From Roseomonas sp. AR75 (GTDB lineage: Bacteria; Pseudomonadota; Alphaproteobacteria; Acetobacterales; Acetobacteraceae): DNA of 64,000 bases. The notes under the pieces are model-generated. The model did not search any database and was not told the DNA's origin. It worked only from the letters and a program-made list of their open reading frames with translations. The stretch is taken from assembly GCF_005222815.1 (NCBI RefSeq), contig NZ_STGB01000001.1:434001-498000 (forward strand), written 5' to 3'. Shown piece after piece: positions 1-11,192 of this stretch; within the stretch, counting starts at the first letter, position 1, and each line of letters opens with the position of its first letter. Made by a program: the position numbers and the translations under genes.

Positions 1-530
1 GGCACGAAGGCCTCGCGGCAGCGTGCCGCCCAGCGCATGGAAAGCCGCATGCTCTGCGCCGCCTGCTCATGCGTGGCGGGATGCGGCGTGCATTCGTCGA
101 AGCACATGGTCACGTCGGCGCCGAGCAGGTGCTGGATCTCCACGCTGCGTTCCGGCGTCAGGCGGTGGGCGCTTCCGTCCACATGGCTGCGGAAGGTCAC
201 GCCGTCCGCGTCCATCTTCCTGAGGCCGGTCAGGCTCATCACCTGGAAGCCGCCGGAATCCGTCAGGATCGGGCCGCGCCAATCCATCATCCGGTGCAGC
301 CCGCCAAGCCGCGCCACGCGCTCCGCGCCCGGACGCAGCATCAGGTGATAGGTGTTGCCGAGCACCATGCGCGCGCCGGTGGAGCGCACCGCATCCGCCG
401 TCATCGCCTTCACCGTGCCCGCGGTGCCGACCGGCATGAAGACCGGCGTCGGCACCTCGCCATGCGCGGTGTGCAGCGTGCCCGCCCGCGCTGCGCCGTC
501 CGTTGTCGTCAACGTCCAATGGAGGGTCAT
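1..530 (-). CDS. tgt: queuine tRNA-ribosyltransferase, C-terminus off the left edge
   Basis: Exchanges guanine-34 for the queuosine precursor in tRNAs with GUN anticodons, in the cytoplasm. The visible N-terminal ~176 residues read as a TGT barrel start: the family stretch [11 protein letters not shown], then [10 protein letters not shown], with the nucleophile-region aspartates expected of the family. The ATG at 530-528 overlaps the queA stop as ATGA, so the two queuosine genes are translationally coupled with queA first. The gene continues beyond base 1, so active-site and zinc residues of the C-terminal half cannot be checked. Confidence 0.95.
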   Translation of the reverse strand, partial: MTLHWTLTTTDGAARAGTLHTAHGEVPTPVFMPVGTAGTVKAMTADAVRSTGARMVLGNTYHLMLRPGAERVARLGGLHRMMDWRGPILTDSGGFQVMSLTGLRKMDADGVTFRSHVDGSAHRLTPERSVEIQHLLGADVTMCFDECTPHPATHEQAAQSMRLSMRWAARCREAFV

Positions 531-1615
531 GGCAGGTCCTGTTCGCAGCGGAACAGCAGGCTGCCGTCGCCGTAGGAGAAGAAGCGGTAGTCGTTCGCCA
601 CTGCATGGGCATAGGCCGCGCGCATCCGGCGCATGCCGGCGAAGGCGGAGACCAGCATCAGCAGCGTGGATTTCGGCAGGTGGAAATTGGTCAGCAGCGC
701 ATCCACCGCGCGGAAGCGGAAGCCGGGCAGCACGTAAAGGTCTGTCAGGCCGCGGAAGGGCGCGACCGTGCCGCTCGTCCGCGCCGCGGTCTCGAGCACG
801 CGCAGCGCTGTGGTGCCGGCGGCAACCACGCGCCCGCCCGCACTGCGCGTCGCGTTGATCGCGGCAGCGGCGGCCTCGTCCAGTTCGGCCCATTCCTGGT
901 GGATGTGGTGCTTGCGCGGATCATCCTCGCGCACCGGCAGGAAGGTGCCGGCGCCGACATGCAGCGTCACCGTCGCGCGTTGCACGCCGCGCGCATCCAG
1001 CGCCGCCAGCAGCCGGTCGGTGAAGTGCAGGCTGGCCGTCGGCGCCGCCACGGCGCCCGGCTGCCTGGCGAAAATGGTCTGGTAGTCCCGCGCATCCTCG
1101 GCGCGCGGCCCAGCCTCGCGCGTGATGTAGGGTGGCAACGGGATCTCGCCCGCCTGCTCCAGCGCCGCCGCCAGCGCGGCCTGATCCGGGCCGAAATCCA
1201 GCAGCGCCGTGCCGCCCTCGCGCTCGATCACCCGCGCGGAGCAGCCTTCGGCGCCCTCGATCTCCACCAGGTCGCCCGGCTTGAGACGTCGCGCATTGCG
1301 CACCAGGGCCTGCCACAATCCGCCACCCTCGGCGCGGTTGAGCATGATCTCCACCCGCGCATCGCCGCGGCGCCCGTGCAGCCGCGCCGGGATCACCCGC
1401 GTGTCGTTCACCACAAGCAGGTCGCCTGGCTCCAGCAGCGCCGGCAGGTCCAGCACGCCATGATCCGCGAGCCCGTCGGCACGCACCACCAGCAGCCTGG
1501 CGGCATCGCGCGGCCGCGCCGGCGCCTGCGCGATCAGCCGCTCGGGCAGAACGTAATCGAAATCCTCGGTCCGCAGGTTGGGCGCGGCCGGGACGGGGGG
1601 AGGGGCCTCCGGCAT
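527..1615 (-). CDS. queA: S-adenosylmethionine:tRNA ribosyltransferase-isomerase
   Basis: Transfers and isomerises the ribosyl group of AdoMet onto 7-aminomethyl-deazaguanine in tRNA, giving epoxyqueuosine. The 362-residue product has the family opening ([14 protein letters not shown] followed by RDAARLLVV), the [12 protein letters not shown] segment and the [10 protein letters not shown] segment, and its length is normal for QueA. The ATG at 1615 gives a short proline-rich leader before the conserved domain, so a slightly later start is possible. It is first in a two-gene queA-tgt unit with a 4-bp overlap, a common pairing. Confidence 0.96.
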   Translation of the reverse strand: MPEAPPPVPAAPNLRTEDFDYVLPERLIAQAPARPRDAARLLVVRADGLADHGVLDLPALLEPGDLLVVNDTRVIPARLHGRRGDARVEIMLNRAEGGGLWQALVRNARRLKPGDLVEIEGAEGCSARVIEREGGTALLDFGPDQAALAAALEQAGEIPLPPYITREAGPRAEDARDYQTIFARQPGAVAAPTASLHFTDRLLAALDARGVQRATVTLHVGAGTFLPVREDDPRKHHIHQEWAELDEAAAAAINATRSAGGRVVAAGTTALRVLETAARTSGTVAPFRGLTDLYVLPGFRFRAVDALLTNFHLPKSTLLMLVSAFAGMRRMRAAYAHAVANDYRFFSYGDGSLLFRCEQDLP

Positions 1616-1690
1616 GGCCGCCGCATGTGGCCTTGTCGCGCCGGCTTGTCCAGCGGGCGCAGCGCGGGGCTGCTCAGCCCCGCGGCACGG

Positions 1691-2026
1691 TCACCCGCCC
1701 GGGCGCCAGCGGACGAGGTGGCCGAGTTCCGACGCCTCCCCGTCCGTCGTGCCGATCACCGCATCCAGGTCGATGTTGCCGCGGCCCGGGATCTCGAGGA
1801 TCGGCGGCTCGAGCGAGACGATGCGGGACCCCAACGGCGCCTCGACATGCCCCGCCGCGGAGGTCTGGCCGGCCTCGGCGGGCTCGTTGCCGCGGGGGTG
1901 GGCGTCCGACGGCTCGTCATGGCCCGCGTAGCCAACGCCCTTCATGGGCGCGAAGGTGTAGCGGTGCTCGCGGGGCGTCCCCCCACGCTCGATCGGATAG
2001 CGATAGACGGTGAAGCGTTCCGGCAC
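1691..2026 (-). CDS. conserved-looking hypothetical protein, 111 aa
   Basis: I do not recognise the family. A GTG at 2026 is preceded by AAGGGG at good spacing. TTG 2056 and ATG 2044 are upstream alternatives. The codons strongly favour G or C in third position, as in the neighbouring genes, which supports real coding rather than a shadow frame. The product is soluble and acidic in its middle, with a histidine-, glycine- and proline-rich central part, and has no signal peptide or membrane segment. It lies upstream of queA in the same direction, 75 bp away, and downstream of the DUF1501 gene, so it could be cotranscribed with either. Confidence 0.6.
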   Translation of the reverse strand: MPERFTVYRYPIERGGTPREHRYTFAPMKGVGYAGHDEPSDAHPRGNEPAEAGQTSAAGHVEAPLGSRIVSLEPPILEIPGRGNIDLDAVIGTTDGEASELGHLVRWRPGG

Positions 2027-2083
2027 CCTGCAATCCCCTTCCATCCGGCAGCGCAACGCGCCGCATCGGAAGGCGGTTCCGGC

Positions 2084-3289
2084 TCAGCCGCGCAGCAGGC
2101 CCGCCATCGGCCGGACACTCTCGCTGTTCGGGAAGGCCTGCGCCACGGCGCGCCCCGGCAAGTCGAGATGCCCGGCCAGCAGCGCCTTCGCCACCGACCG
2201 CAGGTCTGCGGTGGGCCGGAGGTCGCGGTTGTCGAGCAACCCGTCCGCCGTCAGTCCGGGCCAGTCCGTCTTGACCTGCCCGCCGGCCACCGCGCCGCCA
2301 GCCAGGATGGCGACGCCCGCCGTGCCGTGGTCGGTGCCGGCATTGCCGTTCGCACGTGCCGTGCGGCCGAATTCCGTGATCACGAGCACCACCGTGCGCG
2401 ACCATTGCGGGCCAAGCGCAGTCTTCAGCGCGCCAAGGCCCTCATCCAGTGCGCGCACCGGCCCGAGGATGGCATTCGCCTGGGCCACATGCGTATCCCA
2501 GCCGCCGAGTTCCAGCACCGCCACCCGCGGTCCGCCGGCCTCCGCCAGCAGCTTGCCCGCGGCGGCGGCAAGCTGGGGGAACCGTCCCCGGCCGGGCTCG
2601 CGGGTGGGCTGACCGAGCGTGCTGGTGGCAAAGCCACGGGCCCGCAGCCCCTCGGCGAAGAGCGTGCCGAGCGCTGGATCGCCCGCCTGGAGCGCGGCGA
2701 GGCGCGCATAGAGGTCGGGCGAAGGCTGCTCAACCCCCGGCGGGAACCAGGCGCCGACCGGGGTGGGCCCCTGCATCAGCAGCGGCACATTGGTGCCCAC
2801 CGCAAGCCCGGTGCGTGCCTGGGCCGGGTTGGGCAGCGCACCGAGCGCGCGGTTCAGCCAGCCGCTCGACAGGCGCTGGTCGGCGCCGGCCTCCAGCATG
2901 TCCTGCGCGTCGAAATGCGATCGGCTGCGATAGGGACCGGCGACGGCATGCACCAGAAGCGCCTCGTTCGCGGCATACATCGCATGCAGGGTGGCGAAGG
3001 CCGGATGCAGGCCGAAGCGGCCACCGAGGTCCAGCAGCCCGCCCTCCTGGCCGGGCTCGGGCAGGGCGAGGGAGGCGCGGATCTCCCGCAGCTCCGGGTC
3101 GGCATAGGGCTGGACGGCATAGAGCCCATCCATCGCGCCGCGCTGCAGGATCACCACGAAGCGCCGTTCGCCCGGAAGCCGGGCGAAGGCGGCGCGGGTC
3201 CCGCCAAGCACCATGGCCGTGCCCAGCCCCAGCAGCAGGCCGCGGCGGCCGAGGGAGAAGGAGGCATGCGCGCGCGGGGCGTTGCTCAT
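2084..3289 (-). CDS. DUF1501 family protein, Tat-exported
   Basis: DUF1501 proteins are relatives of the sulfatase/alkaline-phosphatase fold and have no settled biochemical role. The 401-residue product opens with a twin-arginine-type signal (LGRRGLLLG then a hydrophobic run to AFA). It carries the family core VVLVITEFGRTARAN followed by TDHG, and LELGGWDTH further upstream. The ATG at 3289 overlaps the stop of the DUF1800 gene as ATGA, so the two are coupled. The DUF1800-DUF1501 pairing is widespread in bacteria and the two products are thought to act together outside the cytoplasm. I am sure of the family but not of the function. Confidence 0.9.
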   Translation of the reverse strand: MSNAPRAHASFSLGRRGLLLGLGTAMVLGGTRAAFARLPGERRFVVILQRGAMDGLYAVQPYADPELREIRASLALPEPGQEGGLLDLGGRFGLHPAFATLHAMYAANEALLVHAVAGPYRSRSHFDAQDMLEAGADQRLSSGWLNRALGALPNPAQARTGLAVGTNVPLLMQGPTPVGAWFPPGVEQPSPDLYARLAALQAGDPALGTLFAEGLRARGFATSTLGQPTREPGRGRFPQLAAAAGKLLAEAGGPRVAVLELGGWDTHVAQANAILGPVRALDEGLGALKTALGPQWSRTVVLVITEFGRTARANGNAGTDHGTAGVAILAGGAVAGGQVKTDWPGLTADGLLDNRDLRPTADLRSVAKALLAGHLDLPGRAVAQAFPNSESVRPMAGLLRG

Positions 3290-4641
3290 CGGTACATGAA
3301 CTCCGGGCTGCCGATCAGCAGCGTGGCAGCATCGCGCATCGAGCCGGCGCCGCGCATCGCGCCGACCGTCTCGGCCCTGGCCAGGGGGCCGAGCGCGGCC
3401 GCGGTGATCCCGGGCAGGTCGGAGACGCCCGCCCGCCCGGCCACGGTGTAGGCCCAGTCCACCCGGCGCATCAGCGCCTCGGGCGCTGCCCATGCGGTCA
3501 TGCGGTCTGGCCAGCCATTCGGCTGGGGTGCGATCCAGAGCGGCTGGTTCAGCGCGATCAGCCCCCCGATCACCAGATCCGCCCGCTGCTCCGTGACGCC
3601 GAGCGCGCGGCAGGCGGCAACGACATAATCCTGCGGCGCGCGGAACTTGCGCAGCGGCGGATCCCAGGCCTGCGGCAGGCTGACCAGCGCGAGGGAGACA
3701 GCCGCGAGATCGCCATCGGTGTCCCGCAGCACCGTCTCCAGCGCGCGCACCGCCTCGGGCGGCGGGTCGTCGGCCACGAAGTGTCGGGCGAGTTTCGCCG
3801 CGAGGAAGCGCCAGGTGGCTGGCTGGGCGGCGAGAAAGCGCAGCGCCGCTTCCTGGCTGCCCTCGCCTTCCTCGAAGCGGCGGCCGAGCAGATGTTTCGG
3901 GCCGGGCTCATGCGCCTGCGGCTGCCACAGGAAGTCGTAGGGCGCGCGGTCGCCCGCCACGCGCCAGCCGGTCAGGATCTTGGCGAATTCCTGCACGTCG
4001 CCTTGGGTGTAGCCCCCGGCTGGCGACAGGGTGTGGAGCTCCAGCACTTCCCGCGCCAGGTTCTCGTTCAAGCCGCGCCGGCCGTTGCGGGACGCTGCGC
4101 TGTTCGGCCCGACGGAGGCGTTGTTGTTGAGATAGATCAGCATGGCCGGGTGGCGCGTCACGGCCACCAGCATGTCGGCGAAGCGGCCGGTGACATGCGG
4201 ACGGATCGCTTCGTGTTCCAGCGCCGCCGGCAGCGTCGCCATCGCACCGCCGCGGCGGCTTGTGGTGAAATGATTGGCCCAGAAATCCACCAGGCGATCG
4301 CGGAAGGGGTCGGGCGAGCTGAGGCGTCGCGCCGCCCAGCGCAGCGTCTCCCGCCGGACCAGGGCGGGCAGGGGGCTGGTGTCGGGGATGGCAACGCCGT
4401 GGCGCTCCAGCGCGGCGCGAAGCTCCGGCGCGCGGGTGCGCGCGACACCGCTGGCCTCGTCGCGCAGAACCACGTTGATGTTCTGTGTGATCAGCGCCTC
4501 GGTCGCGGTCAGGCCGGGCGGTGGGTCGGCGGGCTGGAGGATCTGGCGCTGCAGCCAAGCCTGCGGGTCCTCGGGCGGGGCTTCGCCCAGGCGCAGACCG
4601 AGGCCGAAGCGGATCGGGGCGATCTGGCTGCGGGTGCTCAC
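3286..4641 (-). CDS. DUF1800 family protein
   Basis: First gene of the DUF1800-DUF1501 pair. The 451-residue product has the family marks LVDFWANHFT (residues about 145-155), the NLAREVLELHTL segment and the QEFAKILTGW segment that follows it. It begins with GTG at 4641, preceded by AGGA. No clear signal peptide is visible, although the DUF1501 partner has a Tat signal. One possibility, which is inference, is export of both on one signal. The 283 bp upstream to fusA are non-coding and shared by the two divergent genes. Confidence 0.88.
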   Translation of the reverse strand: MSTRSQIAPIRFGLGLRLGEAPPEDPQAWLQRQILQPADPPPGLTATEALITQNINVVLRDEASGVARTRAPELRAALERHGVAIPDTSPLPALVRRETLRWAARRLSSPDPFRDRLVDFWANHFTTSRRGGAMATLPAALEHEAIRPHVTGRFADMLVAVTRHPAMLIYLNNNASVGPNSAASRNGRRGLNENLAREVLELHTLSPAGGYTQGDVQEFAKILTGWRVAGDRAPYDFLWQPQAHEPGPKHLLGRRFEEGEGSQEAALRFLAAQPATWRFLAAKLARHFVADDPPPEAVRALETVLRDTDGDLAAVSLALVSLPQAWDPPLRKFRAPQDYVVAACRALGVTEQRADLVIGGLIALNQPLWIAPQPNGWPDRMTAWAAPEALMRRVDWAYTVAGRAGVSDLPGITAAALGPLARAETVGAMRGAGSMRDAATLLIGSPEFMYR

Positions 4642-4924
4642 TCGACCATCCTAGCATGCCGTCAGGCGTACTGCCCGCGGCCGCGTTCGACCGGCGGTAA
4701 CGAAGCGTGACGCCGCCGCGACGCCGGGCTGTCCTGCGCAATGCACAGTGTGGCCATGCGGTCGCTCGTGGCGACGCCCGCGCATCCACGCTTGCAAAAA
4801 CGGGCCGGAAAGGGCATCTCCCCAGCGCACATAGCTGATTCGGCACTATCGGGCGGGCACCTCGGGTCTCGTGGCCAACACCACGGCCCCTGGGGACGCC
4901 CGCTTTCGTCCATGGAGGCCCGTC

Positions 4925-7006
<2,082 letters not shown>

Positions 7007-7061
7007 CCTTCCGTCGCGTCCCGCCTGCGGGCGGTGGCGCGGCGACGGATTGCCGTTCCCG

Positions 7062-7099
7062 AGCGGCTCCGGCGCATGGCCGGAGCCGCTTTTTTGTTT
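7062..7099 (+). terminator. intrinsic terminator of fusA
   Basis: A perfect 11-bp stem (AGCGGCTCCGG at 7062-7072 with CCGGAGCCGCT at 7080-7090), a 7-base loop and a T-rich tail (six Ts, a G, then four Ts). It lies 56 bases after the fusA stop and is the clearest Rho-independent terminator in the window. Confidence 0.93.
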
Positions 7100-7191
7100 T
7101 GTTCGCGCTGCGGCGCCAGGCCGCCTTCATGATTGCTGCGGCGGCCGGATATTCGTCATGATCGCGGTATTTGGGTCCAGGATCACCGCGA

Positions 7192-8175
7192 ATGAGCGAC
7201 AATCACGGCTTGGCCGCGGCGTTGTCCACTATCTCCGCCGATGTGAGGGAGACGATCCGAAACGAGGTGGCCGAAGCCCGAAAAGCCGGCCGGAGTTCCG
7301 CTTGGCTGCCCATTCTCGGCTCCCTGCTCGCCGCCCTGATCGGCGCCGCGTCCAGCTACGTGGCGGCGACCGAGCAGGCGCGCACGCAACTTGCCAAGTT
7401 GCGCGAAGATACGGCGAGCCGCATTGCGGAGCTTGAGCTTCAGGGCCGCCAAGCTTCCGACCTGACAGCCTACCAGAAGTTGTTCGATAGCGTGCTGTCC
7501 GCCGCCGATCAGGAGAAGCTGCGGCGCGCGCTGGCCGTCGTCGTGCTGGCGCAACTCGTCGATGGCGACCGCCGGACGGGGTTGTGCCGCTTTCTGGTCA
7601 CGGCGAACCTGGACGCCCAACCCGGCGCCGACGATCCGGAGCCGACGGACCGGCAATGCCGCCAGTCTGCTGCGCGGCTTCTCGGGGTAGCGCCCGCACA
7701 GACCAGCGCCGCGTCGGCGATCAGCGGGGCCATTGCGGAACAGGTTGCCGGCGCATTGCCGGTCGGCAGGGGCGTGGAGCGCGAGGTCGTCGAGCTGATC
7801 GAGGATCTCGGCGCCGAATCGGCGCAGAAGCGCCTGAACGCCGCCCAGAAGCTCGGGGAGATGCTGAACGGCTCCAGGCCTGCGCCGGAGCGGCTGGACG
7901 TGTTCCGTGCGCTTGTGGCCACCACTGATCCGGCCGTGTTCTCACGCCTGACGCCGAACGGCCGGTACAACATCTTTGTCGTGCTCAGCGAGATCAGGCC
8001 GTTCCTGCGCGCCATGGCCGGCACCGACGCCCTCCGCCTACCCTTCATGGAGCAGGCGGCGCAACTTCGGGTGAACGCGCGCGACGTCCTCGAGGAGGCG
8101 GCTAAGACGCCGGAGTTGGCCGGTGCCGCCACCAGGCGCCAGATCCAGCAGACCATCGACCGCCTTGGGCAATAG
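7192..8175 (+). CDS. orphan single-pass membrane protein, unknown function
   Basis: I do not recognise the family. The 327-residue product has a short N-terminal cytoplasmic-type region, one hydrophobic segment at about residues 37-59, and then a long helix-rich, charge-patterned stretch (about 60-110) that looks like coiled coil. The rest is soluble and helical. I chose ATG 7192 (MSDNHGL); an upstream in-frame start at 7171 would add seven unlikely residues. Codon choice looks less GC-optimised than in neighbouring genes (more TTG, ATT, CGA and GAA-type codons). It is isolated by the fusA terminator upstream and convergent genes downstream, so transfer is possible but unproven. Confidence 0.72.
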   Translation: MSDNHGLAAALSTISADVRETIRNEVAEARKAGRSSAWLPILGSLLAALIGAASSYVAATEQARTQLAKLREDTASRIAELELQGRQASDLTAYQKLFDSVLSAADQEKLRRALAVVVLAQLVDGDRRTGLCRFLVTANLDAQPGADDPEPTDRQCRQSAARLLGVAPAQTSAASAISGAIAEQVAGALPVGRGVEREVVELIEDLGAESAQKRLNAAQKLGEMLNGSRPAPERLDVFRALVATTDPAVFSRLTPNGRYNIFVVLSEIRPFLRAMAGTDALRLPFMEQAAQLRVNARDVLEEAAKTPELAGAATRRQIQQTIDRLGQ

Positions 8176-8278
8176 TGGCTGGCCAATGCGGCAACGGTGC
8201 TGATCCGAACCCTTCAGCCCCTCGTACTGGCCGACGCACAACGCCGGTCCTCACCCCCGTCGCCGGCCCGCCGCCTGA

Positions 8279-8635
8279 TCACCGCACCCCGCGCGCCAAG
8301 GCCTTCGGCGCCTTGGGCGGCAGCGCCGCGACGTAGCGTGCGGCGAAGGCGATCCAGGTTTCCAGCCCGGCATCCTCCGCCGCGTCGGGCTCGACGAGGA
8401 TGAAGCCTCGCATCGGCTTGCCGGTGAAATCCATCACGCGCGCGCCCGGACGCGACAGCGCCTCGGCTTGCTGCGCCGTGCCGACGCGGAACATGAAGCA
8501 GTCCTTTGCGATGCCGCAGAGCATGTTGCCATGCAGCATCCAGCACAGGCCGCCGAACATCCGCTTCTCGACCAGTCCTCGCCGTCTGCCGAGCGCCTGG
8601 CGCAGCATTTCGGCGAGATGCGGATCGGCCGCCAA
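8279..8635 (-). CDS. TfoX N-terminal domain protein
   Basis: Small protein (118 aa) with the TfoX/Sxy N-terminal domain only. Visible marks are KRMFGGLCWMLHGNMLCGI near residues 24-42, then FMFRVG, and the GKPMRGF motif at about residue 71. Full-length TfoX regulates competence in Gammaproteobacteria, but stand-alone N-domains like this are common and of unknown role. The frame opens with TTG at 8635, five bases after the stop of the MaoC-like gene, so it is probably coupled to it. A later ATG (residue 10) is possible but would cut into the domain. Confidence 0.82.
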   Translation of the reverse strand: MAADPHLAEMLRQALGRRRGLVEKRMFGGLCWMLHGNMLCGIAKDCFMFRVGTAQQAEALSRPGARVMDFTGKPMRGFILVEPDAAEDAGLETWIAFAARYVAALPPKAPKALARGVR

Positions 8636-8640
8636 GGCCG

Positions 8641-9084
8641 TCAGCGCTTGAGGAAGTGCGTCGCCAGCGCGTCCAGCACGACGCGGTCCTCCCTCAGCGT
8701 CGCCACCCGGTAGCGCAGCTTCGCGATCCCCATCTCCGGCTTCGAGCGGCTCGTGCGCAGTTCCTCGATGGTCAGCGTCATCCCGACGGGATCGTCCGGA
8801 TCGAGCGGCGTCGGCCAGTGCAGCTCCACGCCGCCGCCGGCCAGGTTGATCTCCGCCAGCAGCCCGCTGCGGATCAGGTGCCCCACGGCGGCGGAGAAGG
8901 TGTGCAGCCCGCTCGCCACCAGCCGCCCGAACACCGAGTCCTGCGCCGCCGAATCGTCCAGGTGGAAGGGCTGCGGGTCGAATTTCCGGGCGAAGTCCAG
9001 CACCTCCTCGCGCGGCAGCACGAAGCTGCCGAGGTCGAAGGTCATGCCCGGCGACAGGTCGTCGAAGGAGCGGATCGGGGTCAT
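8641..9084 (-). CDS. MaoC-like (hot-dog fold) hydratase
   Basis: Probable hydratase or dehydratase acting on acyl-CoA-type substrates. The 147-residue product carries the R-hydratase style motif DPQPFH (catalytic-type Asp36 and His41), then DSVFGRLVASGLH, as in the MaoC family. I chose ATG 9084 (MTPIRSF). Upstream in-frame sequence lies in the divergent gene's promoter region and reads as non-coding. It shares an 85-bp intergenic region with the divergent Bug receptor gene at 9170 and is followed by the TfoX-like gene. The substrate cannot be told from sequence. Confidence 0.85.
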   Translation of the reverse strand: MTPIRSFDDLSPGMTFDLGSFVLPREEVLDFARKFDPQPFHLDDSAAQDSVFGRLVASGLHTFSAAVGHLIRSGLLAEINLAGGGVELHWPTPLDPDDPVGMTLTIEELRTSRSKPEMGIAKLRYRVATLREDRVVLDALATHFLKR

Positions 9085-9169
9085 GCCGGCGACGCTAGGC
9101 GAGGCACCGGCTTGCCGCCAGGGGCGGCGGACCGATAGGCTCACGCCAACGCAACAAGGGGAGGGCGCC

Positions 9170-10129
9170 ATGCGACGCCGCGATCTGCTCATCATCGGCG
9201 CCGGCGCCCTCGCGGCGCCGGCGGTGCAGGCCCAGGGGGCCTGGCCCAGCAAGCCGGTGCGGCTGTTGGTGCCCTACATCCCGGGCTCGGCGCCGGATGT
9301 CATCTCCCGCAATCTCGCCGACCGGATGACGCCGGCACTCGGCCAGAACGTCGTCATCGAGAATCGCGGCGGCGCCGGCGGCAATATCGGCTACGAGGCT
9401 GCGGTGCGCAGCCCGCAGGACGGCCATCTGCTGGTACTCGCGACCAATGCGATGATCGTCAATCCCGCGATCACCTCGCGCACGCTCGGCTATGACCTCT
9501 TCCGCGACTTCGTGCCCATCACCGTCGCCTTCGCGATGCCGCACTGTCTGGTCGTTCCGCCCGCCGGCCCGGCCAGCGTCGCCGCGCTCATCGCCGACCT
9601 GAAGGCGCGTCCCGGACAGAACTACGCCAGCGGCGGCAACGGCTCCGGCGCGCATCTCTCGGCCGAGCTGTTCAAGGTGAAAGCGGGCGTCGAGGCGACG
9701 CATGTGCCCTTCCGCGGCGCGCCGGACATCGTCAACAACGTCATGGCCGGCAATGTGCAGTTCGGCTTCCCGACGCTGGCGACGGTGACCGAGCTGATCC
9801 GCGCCGGAAGGCTGAAGGGGCTCGGCATGACCTCGGCGCAGCGTAACGCCGCGCTCCCCGACATCCCCGCCATCGCCGAGACGCTGCCCGGTTTCGACCT
9901 GACCTCCTGGTTCGCGATCATGGGCATGGCGGGCATGCCGCCCGAGCACGTCGGGCGGGTGGATGCGGCGATCCAGGCGGCCTTCGCCGATCCGGCCTTC
10001 CGCGCGCGCACCACGGCGGATGGCTCGATCGCTGTCGCGATGGGGCCCGCCGCCTTTGCCGACTTCCTGCGCGTCGAGCACGCCAAGTGGAACGAGGCGG
10101 TGCGCGTCAGCGGCGCGAAGGTGGACTGA
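9170..10129 (+). CDS. Bug/TctC-type solute-binding receptor
   Basis: Periplasmic receptor of the tripartite tricarboxylate transporter superfamily (Bug family), binding carboxylates or other small organic acids. The 319-residue product has a Tat-like signal (MRRRDLL then hydrophobic to VQAQ) and the family landmarks PYIPGSAPDVISR, VIENRGGAGG, YASGGNGSGAHL and THVPFRGAPD. ATG 9170 is preceded by GGGGAGGG. No membrane genes accompany it, so it must use a TctAB unit elsewhere, perhaps the one at 12.6-14.6 kb, or act as an orphan receptor. Confidence 0.92.
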   Translation: MRRRDLLIIGAGALAAPAVQAQGAWPSKPVRLLVPYIPGSAPDVISRNLADRMTPALGQNVVIENRGGAGGNIGYEAAVRSPQDGHLLVLATNAMIVNPAITSRTLGYDLFRDFVPITVAFAMPHCLVVPPAGPASVAALIADLKARPGQNYASGGNGSGAHLSAELFKVKAGVEATHVPFRGAPDIVNNVMAGNVQFGFPTLATVTELIRAGRLKGLGMTSAQRNAALPDIPAIAETLPGFDLTSWFAIMGMAGMPPEHVGRVDAAIQAAFADPAFRARTTADGSIAVAMGPAAFADFLRVEHAKWNEAVRVSGAKVD

Positions 10130-10166
10130 GGGCGCCTGCGGGCAGGGCGGGTGGACCAGGACCCGC

Positions 10167-11114
10167 TCACCCCGTCCCGATCAGCCCCAGGGCGTTGAGC
10201 GTGCGGTCGAAGATCGCACGCTCCGCGTCCAGCACCTGGCCGAACTGCGCGGGCGAGAGGTAGTCGGGCTCCAGTTCGAAGCGGCGGATCACGGCGCGCA
10301 CCTCCTCCGATTGCGCGGCATCGCGGAAAGACGCCTGAAGGCGGCTGACCAGCGCAGGCGGCATCTCCTTCCGCGCGACCATGCCGAAATGCACGCTCAT
10401 GGACAGCGGGATGCCAAGCTCGCGGAAGGTCGGCGCATCGGGCCTGCTGGTCGCGCGCGTCTCCGCATAGGTCGCGAGCGCGCGCTGCTCCTGCGACGGC
10501 ACGCCGGTCGCCACCAGGTCCACGTCGCCGCGCATCACCGCAAGGTTCGACGGCGGCGCGCCCTGATAGGGCACGTGGACAAGCTCGATGCCGGCGAGGC
10601 GCGACAGCTCCTCCATCATGATGTGCGGCACGCCGCCGGCGCCGGGCGTGGCGTAGGTGTAGCGGCCGGGCGCCTGCTTCGCCGCCACGATCAGGTCGTT
10701 CAGGCTCCGCCAGGGGCTGTCCTGCCGCACCATCAGGAAGCCGTTGCTGCGTGCGGCGTTGCCGATGATGGCGAGTTGGTCGTGATGGATCGGCGAGCGC
10801 GCGAAGATCGGGCGCGCGGTGAGGGAATCGCTCGGCGACATCAGCAGGAACTGGCCGTCGCCGGGTGCGGCCACCAGCCGCTGCAGCGCGACGAAGCCGG
10901 AGGCGCCGGGGGCGGAGACCGTCACCATCGTCGCACCAAGGTCGCGCGCCATGCGCTCCTGAAGCGCACGGGCCAGCACGTCCACGATGCCGCCGGGCGG
11001 CAGTCCCACCAGCACCTGCACGGTGCGCACCGGCCAGCCTTCCTGTGCCTGCAGCGGCGATGCAGCAAGGGCCGATGCGCCTGCAAGCACCGCCCGGCGA
11101 CGCGTGACCATCAT
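10167..11114 (-). CDS. Bug/TctC-type solute-binding receptor
   Basis: A second orphan receptor, 315 aa, convergent with the previous one (37 bp between stops). It has an N-terminal signal (VTRRRAVLAG to LQAQ) and the family marks LPPGGIVDVLAR, YATPGAGGVPH and VHVPYQGAPPS. I chose ATG 11114 because GGAGGAGGG lies just upstream; the next codon is also ATG. It diverges from the family a little in the segment usually reading as ENRxGAGG, here VSAPGASG, which may reflect a different ligand. It shares a 78-bp promoter region with the divergent dehydrogenase gene at 11193. Confidence 0.9.
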   Translation of the reverse strand: MMVTRRRAVLAGASALAASPLQAQEGWPVRTVQVLVGLPPGGIVDVLARALQERMARDLGATMVTVSAPGASGFVALQRLVAAPGDGQFLLMSPSDSLTARPIFARSPIHHDQLAIIGNAARSNGFLMVRQDSPWRSLNDLIVAAKQAPGRYTYATPGAGGVPHIMMEELSRLAGIELVHVPYQGAPPSNLAVMRGDVDLVATGVPSQEQRALATYAETRATSRPDAPTFRELGIPLSMSVHFGMVARKEMPPALVSRLQASFRDAAQSEEVRAVIRRFELEPDYLSPAQFGQVLDAERAIFDRTLNALGLIGTG

Positions 11115-11192
11115 GACGCCCTCCTCCACCGCTTGTCGTTGCCAGCCTTGGAGAGGATCCTAGGCGACACGGGAACGGCGAGGAAACAGTCC

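Noticed and set aside
503..3451. Long 982-codon plus-strand open frame
   Set aside because: It runs opposite to queA, the 111-aa gene and DUF1501, which have clear families or good codon bias. Its translation is arginine/histidine/glutamine-rich, as expected for an antisense shadow in very GC-rich DNA.
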